A DNA stretch of 64,000 bases. Origin: Cellvibrio polysaccharolyticus. Lineage in GTDB: Bacteria > Pseudomonadota > Gammaproteobacteria > Pseudomonadales > Cellvibrionaceae. The position numbers were made by a program, and so were the translations under genes. The DNA lies in contig NZ_PRDL01000001.1 of assembly GCF_015182315.1 (NCBI RefSeq), positions 2,046,001 to 2,110,000 on the forward strand. The letters run 5' to 3'. The notes beneath the pieces are model-generated. The model was not told the DNA's origin and made no database searches. It saw only the letters and a list, made by a program, of their open reading frames with translations. Positions 57,434 to 64,000 of the stretch are shown here, one piece after another. Positions within the stretch are counted from its first letter, which is position 1; the number at the start of each line of letters is the position of its first letter.

Positions 57434-58105
57434 ATGTCTCAGGCAGCAATGGTTGAAGCGAAACAGGTAGGCAAGCGGGTAAAAACTGTCGAAGGTGAAC
57501 TGACCATCCTGAAAGACATATCTCTCACCATAGCACAAGGTGAAACGGTCGCCATCACCGGTTCCTCCGGTTCGGGTAAATCCACTCTGCTGGGTATTCT
57601 CGCCGGGCTTGATCTGCCCGACAGTGGCGAGGTGGTGCTGAATGGAAAAATTCTGACCCGTCTGGACGAAGAAGGCCGGGCAGCGGTGCGGGCACAAAAT
57701 ATCGGTTTTATTTTCCAATCTTTTCAACTGCTGCCCGGGCTCACGGCTCTGGAAAATGTTTTATTGCCACTGGAGCTGCATGGCGTTGATAACGCGAAGA
57801 CGCTTGCCCTGCAATTTCTTGACCGCGTGGGTCTGGCGCAGCGCGTGCAGCATTATCCCAAACAGTTGTCCGGTGGCGAGCAGCAGCGGGTTGCCATTGC
57901 GCGGGCTTTTGCCAGCCGCCCGCGAATATTATTTGCCGATGAACCTACCGGCAACCTGGATAGCACCACCGGTGCCAAAATTGCTGACTTGCTGTTTGAT
58001 CTTAACCGCGACCAGGGCACCACATTGATTCTTATCACCCACGAAGAACGTCTGGCAGAGCGCTGTCAGCGACGTATCGTGCTCAGCGCTGGCGAAATTG
58101 TCTGA
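57434..58105 (+). CDS. ybbA: ABC transporter ATP-binding protein (YbbA/LolD-like)
   Basis: ATPase of a MacB/LolCDE-type mechanotransmission ABC system. 223 residues from the ATG at 57434 (AAGGG eight bases upstream; an ATG at 57416 adds six). Walker A GSSGSGKSTLLG, Q-loop FIFQSFQLLPGL, signature LSGGEQQRVAIARA, Walker B ILFADEPTGNLD, H-loop ILITHEE. It precedes the permease gene by 30 bases. Confidence 0.93.
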   Translation: MSQAAMVEAKQVGKRVKTVEGELTILKDISLTIAQGETVAITGSSGSGKSTLLGILAGLDLPDSGEVVLNGKILTRLDEEGRAAVRAQNIGFIFQSFQLLPGLTALENVLLPLELHGVDNAKTLALQFLDRVGLAQRVQHYPKQLSGGEQQRVAIARAFASRPRILFADEPTGNLDSTTGAKIADLLFDLNRDQGTTLILITHEERLAERCQRRIVLSAGEIV

Positions 58106-58135
58106 GCCAGATGACACCAAAGGAGACGGGTTGAT

Positions 58136-60628
58136 ATGTTGGCAATAAAATTATTATGGCGAAACTGGCGCAGTGGCGAAGTACGTTTGCTGGCAGCAGC
58201 GCTGGTTATTGCGGTTGCGGTGGTCAGCAGCATTGCAATTTTTACCGATCGACTGGATCGCACGCTGGTGCGCGAAAGCAATATGTTGCTTGGTGCCGAC
58301 TCGCTGGTGCGCAGCTCGCATCCGGTTGATACGGCGTGGCATGCGCTCGCCGACAACCGTGCGGTGCAACACAGTGATGCGGTAGTTTTTTCTTCCATGG
58401 TGCACGCTGGCGACCATATGCATCTGGCGTCTGTAAAAGCGGTGCTGCCAGAGTATCCGCTACGCGGCGCGCTTGAAATCAGCGACAAACCTTTTGCCGT
58501 AAAAGCGCAGGATATCCGTATCGCTGAAGCAGCGCCGCCGCCGGGCGAGGTATGGGTGGATTCCCGCCTGTTTCCGCTGCTGAATATTGAAGCCGGTGAT
58601 GATATTTCTATTGGCGAGCGCGATTTTCGGGTGACCCGGGTTTTGATCCGCGAGCCGGATAGCGGCAACCCCTTCAGTTTTATGGGCGCCAGAGTGCTGA
58701 TGAATCTCGATGACCTCGCTTCAACCGGTGTGGTGCAGCCCGGTAGCCGGGTGGAATATCAGTGGCTACTTGCCGGTGATACTTCTGCGGTCAATGCGTT
58801 GCTGGAGAACATCAAACCCTTGCTCAGTGAGCACCAACGCATTGTCGACGCCGGTTCGGCCAATCGTGGCCTCGGTAGAACCTTAAATACCGGTAAACAA
58901 TTTTTAATGTTGTCTGCGGTCATTGGTGTGCTGTTGGCGGGTGTTGCCATTGCTTTGGCTGCGCAGCAATTTTCCCGGCGGCATATTGATCAGGTCGCTT
59001 TGTTAAAAAGCCTCGGCATGTCAGCGCGTCGGGTGAGGGCGATCTATGGCCAACAGCTTTTATTATTGGCGGCGCTGGCGGCTATTCCCGGTTTGCTGAT
59101 TGGCGAGCTGGTGCAGCAAAGCGTGGCGGCAGGTTTGCAACAGGCTTACAACGTAGCGCTGGTGCCTCCGGGTTTTTATCCTTACTGGATCAGCTTTGTC
59201 AGCGGTTTGATTTGTCTGGTGTGTTTTGCTTTGCCTGCGCTGTGGTTTTTGCCCACCATTCCGCCGATTCGTATTTTGCGTCGCGATCTTGAAGTGCAAT
59301 CGGCGAGCACCGGTTGGCGTGTCGGTATGGCGGCATTGGCGGTGCTGGTGTTGATCTTGCTATTCAGCCGCGATTACTGGCTGGCCGCCAGTGTCAGCGC
59401 CGGGCTGGTGGGCATTGTGATTGTGGCGATCGTGATTTCGCTGTTAATGCTGGCGCTTGGCCGCAAGATGACCGCCCGGCGTGGCAGTATCTGGCGCATT
59501 GCCATTGGCACCATGCAACGCCATAAAGAACAAACCCTGATTCAGCTGGTGGTTTTCGCCACCGCATTGATGTTGCTGCTGGTGCTGGTCATTGTGCGCA
59601 CCTCCATGCTGCAGGAGTGGCAAACCCAACTGCCGGAAAATACTCCCAATCATTTTCTGGTTAACGTAGCCCCTTACGATGTGGAGCCTATTCAGCAGGC
59701 TATTGATCAGCGGCAATATGCGCGTGAGCAGTTGTATCCTATGGTGCGCGGTCGCCTGGTAGAAGTGAATGGCGAATCTGTTACCGACGAGCAACGCCGC
59801 AGCCGCGATGTTTTTACCCGCGAAGCCAACCTCACCTGGACGGATACGCTGGGCGACGATAACCGCGTAGTGGCAGGGCAATGGTGGGACAGCTGGCAAG
59901 CAACGCAGGAAGGTTTGCCAGGCGTTTCGGTTGAAGTGGAAATGGCGCAGGGCGCCGGTTTGAAGCTCGGCGACCGCCTGACTTTTTCGCTCGGTGGATT
60001 AACCATGGAGGCAGAGATTGCCAGCTTCCGCAGTCTCGACTGGCGCTCCATGAAACCCAATTTCTTTTTTATCTTTGAACCGGGCGCACTGGAAAGCTAT
60101 TCGCCAACCTTTATTACCAGTTTGTTTTTACCCGCCGAAGACAAGGCGTTTATTAATGACCTGCTGCGCGACTATCCCACCATGCTGGTGATTGAGCTGG
60201 ACCGCATCATGGCGCAGATTCGCTCGGTGGTGCAGCATGTCAGCGATGGTGTGCAACTGGTGTTATGGCTCATTCTTGTCGCCAGCGCTCTGGTGTTGAT
60301 GGCAGCAGTAAATAGCAGCCTCGACAGCCGCAAGCAGGAAGCGGGTTTGCTACGCGCTTTGGGTAGCCCCGGGCGCATTATGGTCGGCAGTGTGTGGGCA
60401 GAATTTTCACTGATCGGTTTTCTCGCCGGTTTGATTGCGGTGCTCGGCGCAGAGATTTTGCTGCTGAGTTTGCAACATTACGTGCTGGAAATTCCGGTCA
60501 GCCCGCATTACATTTTCTGGCTGATCAGCCCGGTAGTAGGCGCTTTACTGGTAGGCTCGTTGGGTGCATGGAGCTGCCGCAGCGTTGTTAAAACGCCGCC
60601 GGGAATTGTGTTGCGAGAGGCGAGCTGA
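58136..60628 (+). CDS. ybbP: FtsX-family ABC permease YbbP
   Basis: 830 residues (E. coli YbbP 804). Ten transmembrane segments are expected: one at the N terminus (AAALVIAVAVVSSIAIF), a periplasmic domain, a first FtsX core (AVIGVLLAGVAIALAAQQF onward), a central pair, a second periplasmic domain, and a C-terminal FtsX core. Partner of YbbA; the substrate is unknown, with a lipid-linked or envelope role suggested by tesA next door. AAAGGAGA upstream of the ATG. Confidence 0.92.
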   Translation: MLAIKLLWRNWRSGEVRLLAAALVIAVAVVSSIAIFTDRLDRTLVRESNMLLGADSLVRSSHPVDTAWHALADNRAVQHSDAVVFSSMVHAGDHMHLASVKAVLPEYPLRGALEISDKPFAVKAQDIRIAEAAPPPGEVWVDSRLFPLLNIEAGDDISIGERDFRVTRVLIREPDSGNPFSFMGARVLMNLDDLASTGVVQPGSRVEYQWLLAGDTSAVNALLENIKPLLSEHQRIVDAGSANRGLGRTLNTGKQFLMLSAVIGVLLAGVAIALAAQQFSRRHIDQVALLKSLGMSARRVRAIYGQQLLLLAALAAIPGLLIGELVQQSVAAGLQQAYNVALVPPGFYPYWISFVSGLICLVCFALPALWFLPTIPPIRILRRDLEVQSASTGWRVGMAALAVLVLILLFSRDYWLAASVSAGLVGIVIVAIVISLLMLALGRKMTARRGSIWRIAIGTMQRHKEQTLIQLVVFATALMLLLVLVIVRTSMLQEWQTQLPENTPNHFLVNVAPYDVEPIQQAIDQRQYAREQLYPMVRGRLVEVNGESVTDEQRRSRDVFTREANLTWTDTLGDDNRVVAGQWWDSWQATQEGLPGVSVEVEMAQGAGLKLGDRLTFSLGGLTMEAEIASFRSLDWRSMKPNFFFIFEPGALESYSPTFITSLFLPAEDKAFINDLLRDYPTMLVIELDRIMAQIRSVVQHVSDGVQLVLWLILVASALVLMAAVNSSLDSRKQEAGLLRALGSPGRIMVGSVWAEFSLIGFLAGLIAVLGAEILLLSLQHYVLEIPVSPHYIFWLISPVVGALLVGSLGAWSCRSVVKTPPGIVLREAS

Positions 60629-60646
60629 GTACAATAGCCATCCGGA

Positions 60647-60708
60647 GCAGACGCAAGGGTAAATCCGACAGCTGATCGGATAGTGTATTGACCAAAGCCA
60701 GCGTCTGC
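60647..60708. repeat. Nested inverted repeat after ybbP
   Basis: GCAGACGC (60647-60654) pairs with GCGTCTGC (60701-60708). Inside, ATCCGA (60663-60668) pairs with TCGGAT (60676-60681). The 62 bases have no open frame. A structured RNA or intergenic repeat unit is possible. Confidence 0.55.
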
Positions 60709-60775
60709 CCACCATCGAATTTTCTGGCAGTTAAAATTTTCTGCCAAATCCGTAAATTTTTACTCTTCCTGTAAG

Positions 60776-60815
60776 AGCCCGGCGACGATTACTGCAATGA
60801 TTGTCGCCGGGCTTT
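60776..60815 (+). terminator. GC-rich hairpin before the MATE gene
   Basis: Eleven-base perfect stem (60776-60786, 60803-60813) with a 16-base loop and a short T-run. Likely terminator of ybbA-ybbP. Confidence 0.7.
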
Positions 60816-60848
60816 ACGCTTTTCTATCGTGCGTATTGTGAGGTTTTC

Positions 60849-62231
60849 ATGCGCAGTGAACCCAAAAGTCGTGTGCTCGACAAAGGCCTCTGGGGCATGA
60901 GTGCACCCATGCTGATCGATCAGGCGGTGATTTACACCATCCCTTTGCTGGATATGTTCTTTCTGAGCTTCGTATCTGACAAAGCGGCTGCCGCAGTGGG
61001 CGCTATAACGCCACTGATTTTTGTCGCCAACGCTTTATTATTCATCACCGCCTTTGCCGGTGCTGGCGTGGCCAGTCAACGCATTGGCACCAACGATTAT
61101 CAAAACGCCAACGCGACGATTGTTGTATATGCCTGCGTGGTATTTGTGCTCGGCATTGTAGCGGCACTGGCGTTGATTTTCGGCGGCCCCTGGGTGGCAT
61201 CACAGATGCCGCTATCTGATGACGTTGAACAATATGCGCATGAGTACCTGGGCATTATTGGTTGGCTGGTGATGTTGTGGGGTTGCCGTACCATTTACCA
61301 AACCATTTTCAATATTTATGGTGAACCGAAATGGAATTCAATCAGCAATATTATTTTCTTCGTTTGTAATTTGATAGGTAACTGCGTCGCTATTTTCGGC
61401 TTTATGGGTATTCCGCCATCCGGTGTTAAAGGCGTTGCGCTGGCCGGCGTTATCTCGGCATTTATTACTTTTATGTTTGTTATGCTGGTGGCACATTTCC
61501 GTTTGCGCATTCGCTTGCCGGTGAAATATGCGTTTAGCAATTTTGGCCGTTTGTTAAAGCCGGTCGGCCGTATCGCCGCACCGTCTATTCTTGAGCCCAT
61601 GTCGTTTCAGGGCAACATGATGGCCTTGAACTGGATCGCCGCCCAGGTGAGTATTTTAACCTTGACGGTAAAGGTGTATGCCTACAATACCTTTCTATTT
61701 TGTTTGATGATTTCTATCGCGCTCAGTATGGCAACCGAAGCTATTATTGCGCAGCGGGTAGGGCGCAAGGAATTTGATCTTGCCGATTTGCAGTTGCGGC
61801 AAAGCCTCAAGGTGGCTTTTATTGGCACCAGTGTGTTGGCCTTGTTGTGGTGGTTGTTCAATCAGCAAGTGCTGGGTTTGTTCAGTAATGATCCGGAAGT
61901 GCTGGCGTTGGGTGCATGGGTGTTTTTCTGGGCAATGTTATCCGAGCCCGGTCGCACCGCCAACATTGTATTGGGCAGCGCCTTGCGCTCAACGGGCGAT
62001 GCTACTTTTACCTCGCTAACGAGCATCGCGGTAATCTGGCTGTTCTCCGTACCGCTCGCCTACGTGCTGGCCATCCCTTTTGAAATGGGCATATACGGTT
62101 TGTTGATCGCCGCGATCGCCGATGAGATGGTCAGAGCTGCCATCAAGTGGTGGCGATGGAAACAGCGTAAATGGGAGCTGTACGGTGTCGCCGTTTGGGA
62201 AGCAAAACAGAAGAAGCGTCTGGAAAGCTGA
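60849..62231 (+). CDS. MATE-family efflux transporter
   Basis: Cation-coupled multidrug or metabolite exporter, 460 residues, twelve transmembrane helices in two MatE halves (about 15-175 and 240-400). N-terminal LWGMSAPMLIDQAVIYTIPLLDMFFL and the C-terminal PGRTANIVLGSALRSTGDATF are family-like. GTGAGG five bases before the ATG at 60849; the frame is open 16 codons further upstream. The substrate is unknown. Confidence 0.9.
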   Translation: MRSEPKSRVLDKGLWGMSAPMLIDQAVIYTIPLLDMFFLSFVSDKAAAAVGAITPLIFVANALLFITAFAGAGVASQRIGTNDYQNANATIVVYACVVFVLGIVAALALIFGGPWVASQMPLSDDVEQYAHEYLGIIGWLVMLWGCRTIYQTIFNIYGEPKWNSISNIIFFVCNLIGNCVAIFGFMGIPPSGVKGVALAGVISAFITFMFVMLVAHFRLRIRLPVKYAFSNFGRLLKPVGRIAAPSILEPMSFQGNMMALNWIAAQVSILTLTVKVYAYNTFLFCLMISIALSMATEAIIAQRVGRKEFDLADLQLRQSLKVAFIGTSVLALLWWLFNQQVLGLFSNDPEVLALGAWVFFWAMLSEPGRTANIVLGSALRSTGDATFTSLTSIAVIWLFSVPLAYVLAIPFEMGIYGLLIAAIADEMVRAAIKWWRWKQRKWELYGVAVWEAKQKKRLES

Positions 62232-62274
62232 GGTTAATCGGTCAGTCATTTGCCGGGTTAACCGCGCCCACTCG

Positions 62275-62310
62275 AAAAATCCCTGCCAGCGTTAACTGAC
62301 AGGGATTTTT
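62275..62310. terminator. Bidirectional terminator between MATE and glycosyltransferase genes
   Basis: Eleven outer pairs, one mismatch, three inner pairs and a 6-base loop, with A- and T-runs at the ends. Confidence 0.9.
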
Positions 62311-62311
62311 T

Positions 62312-64000
62312 TCATAGCAACGCTAACCAAACCAGGGTTGACAGGCCAATCAACGGCATACCGGTAGCGGGTATCCAGGCAAGTTTGAAGCGTGGAAACT
62401 GTCGCCATACCAGACAGGAAAAAAACACCAGCGGCAATAGCACCGGGTAAATGTAGCGGAAGTCGGTGTTGCAGGATAAGGGGACTTTAATGCGGTAGGC
62501 GAGCAATAACAGGAACGGCAGAATCAGCGCAAACACCCACGGCAAGTTTCGCATAAACGCACGCTTCCATTGTCCGCCGTTCAACAAGGTATTACGCTGA
62601 ACCGCATAAATCACTATGCCGCTCAGCATCATCAGCAATAAAACGCCGTTGACCAGCCCCCAGATTTCCATGCCCTTGCCATAAAAAAAGAATTCTGCGG
62701 TAAGGGCGGATCGCCATACAAAATTCCAGAAATATTGTCGACCATACTGGTCTTCCCAGGTGCTGATAAACGGCTTTTCAATAAAGGTAGCCAGATCAAA
62801 TAGTAAATAATTGGCCGGCTGGTTGGCGACTTTTAACCCCGGGTGAATGGTATCGCTGACGTTGGATAACAGCCAGTCATTGGAAGTACCTTGCACATAA
62901 TGCCAAACGTTATCGCCAAAGTTGGCGACCAGCGTCAAACTGAAAATCAACCCTGGAATCAGAATGTAATGTCGAATGGTTTTTATGGCGTTGACGTTGC
63001 GTTGGCGGCGCAGCCATAAGTGCACAATGCGCACTAATAACAAAACACCAATAACACCCCACACTGCCAGAGCGTTGGATTTACTGAGCAGGGCGAGGCT
63101 GGCCCACAGGCAAGCCCAGGTTAAATCCGGTGTTGCTTTTGCTCGCCACCAGCGCAAGCAGTAGAAAAAGGCGAGTGCATAAAAGGCGTAGATGGCCAGG
63201 TCATTGCCAATACGAATGCTGTGAATAATACCGGACGGCCAGAGGCACAACGCCAGGCTGGCGATTATCAATGCCAGCGTTGATTTGCGTAGCGCCAATC
63301 GTAACGTTGCCAGGCTGGCAACTAAAAAAATCGTCCATAACCAGAGTGCCAGTAACTGCCCCCAGTAATCGCCATGCAAGGGCGCCAACGGCAATACCGA
63401 TTTGCTGATTGCGCCTATCAGATAGTAAGCCGGTGGTTGGTGATATTCCCAGCCATCGCCGGGCGGCGGCGTTACTTTATGCTCAATCAAATATTCAATA
63501 TAGTCACGATGCCCGCCGCCTTCGTACACATCAAAGGTTCTGGTTGACGGCGATGTATGAGACAAATAAACCAGCGACGCTATCAGGCTGACGGCCAGTA
63601 ACAGCGTTTGCCCTCGGCTGATGGGCAGATGTCTTATTAACGCGAAAGCCATCATCGCCAGTGCCAGCGCCACTGAAATCGATGCGGTGATGTTGGCGTC
63701 CGGTAAGGGGCGGATATCAAGGCCAGCCGGGTTGCTGTTATTCAGTACCCGAACTACCAGGGTGTTTTCCTGCCCGGTTTTTAATTGCGGCAGCTTGAGC
63801 GCAATACCGCGGGTGTAATCACGTAACTGCTGCGGAGAAAACTCCTGCAGGGAAATGGCCTCGCCATTCAGACTAACCGACAGCAATTGATCATCCGGAA
63901 TAATCTGCACGCTTCTTGAGGCCAGCGCTGCCGGTGAGATGCTTACCTCAACGCTATACTCGCCAATAATATTGCGCTTCAGCGGTAGTGAAATCACTTC
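62312..64000 (-). CDS. Membrane glycosyltransferase, GT39/ArnT-like, 5' end outside window
   Basis: At least 561 residues, open through the right edge, so the N terminus is missing; the GTG at 63997 is probably internal. A beta-rich region of about 110 residues precedes roughly eleven transmembrane helices. The loop after the first helices contains EGGGHRDYIEYLIEHK and WEYHQPPAYYLIGA, the acidic and YHQPP-type motifs of GT-C enzymes using polyprenyl-phosphate sugars. Later NTDFRYIYPVLLPLVF resembles the R-Y loop of this class. Donor and acceptor are unknown. Confidence 0.8.
   Translation of the reverse strand, partial: EVISLPLKRNIIGEYSVEVSISPAALASRSVQIIPDDQLLSVSLNGEAISLQEFSPQQLRDYTRGIALKLPQLKTGQENTLVVRVLNNSNPAGLDIRPLPDANITASISVALALAMMAFALIRHLPISRGQTLLLAVSLIASLVYLSHTSPSTRTFDVYEGGGHRDYIEYLIEHKVTPPPGDGWEYHQPPAYYLIGAISKSVLPLAPLHGDYWGQLLALWLWTIFLVASLATLRLALRKSTLALIIASLALCLWPSGIIHSIRIGNDLAIYAFYALAFFYCLRWWRAKATPDLTWACLWASLALLSKSNALAVWGVIGVLLLVRIVHLWLRRQRNVNAIKTIRHYILIPGLIFSLTLVANFGDNVWHYVQGTSNDWLLSNVSDTIHPGLKVANQPANYLLFDLATFIEKPFISTWEDQYGRQYFWNFVWRSALTAEFFFYGKGMEIWGLVNGVLLLMMLSGIVIYAVQRNTLLNGGQWKRAFMRNLPWVFALILPFLLLLAYRIKVPLSCNTDFRYIYPVLLPLVFFSCLVWRQFPRFKLAWIPATGMPLIGLSTLVWLALL

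Overview
The window is chromosomal DNA from a gammaproteobacterium of moderate GC content. The evidence is the conserved block thrS-infC-rpmI-rplT-pheS-pheT-ihfA-merR-tRNA-Pro, the block rpsP-rimM-trmD-rplS, the block xerD-dsbC-hom-thrC-recJ, the divergent tesA / ybbA-ybbP pair, and a FabY-type ketoacyl synthase. The overall gene set resembles Pseudomonas and the Cellvibrio-like marine and soil gammaproteobacteria. The family-level placement is inference.

Layout. 0.2-4.2 kb: exonuclease III, the periplasmic protease Prc and an AcrR-like repressor. 4.5-11 kb: a complete RND tripartite efflux operon (adaptor, pump, outer membrane channel), a second TetR regulator and a DUF1820 gene. 11.7-14.4 kb: an FGGY kinase and a GlpD-like oxidase, probably glycerol or glycerol-3-phosphate use. 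14.6-26 kb: pyrB, a REC-GGDEF-REC' signalling protein, a PlsC-like acyltransferase, DinG helicase, YqcC, a soluble two-PAS chemoreceptor, argS, and an enoyl-CoA hydratase plus dienoyl-CoA-reductase-like pair for unsaturated fatty acids. 26.3-28.5 kb: argF and argD. 28.8-31.8 kb: a secreted Lig E-type DNA ligase and a TonB-dependent receptor. 32-39.8 kb: the translation block, in which infC starts at a non-canonical AUC codon.

39.8-42.3 kb is the only clearly accessory stretch. Just past tRNA-Pro(GGG) the DNA becomes AT-rich, and two unrecognised, probably co-transcribed genes follow: one with an HNH-like zinc cluster and one with a HEPN-like R-D-x3-H motif. They are flanked by about 500 bases of gene-less, possibly decayed sequence on each side. 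This is the best candidate here for an undescribed (defence-like) system.

42.4-64 kb: a SapC-family gene, a hibernation factor, an hsp20 gene behind a sigma-32-type promoter and a three-hairpin ROSE-like RNA thermometer, a GlxA-type AraC regulator divergent from fabY, the rpsP-rplS block, the xerD-recJ block, tesA/ybbA/ybbP, a MATE exporter, and the 3' part of a membrane glycosyltransferase cut by the window edge.

Regulation is unusually readable. Visible features include an AcrR-type operator, tiered hairpins ahead of rpmI and pheS, and many bidirectional terminators between convergent genes. No insertion sequence, prophage or CRISPR array was seen.
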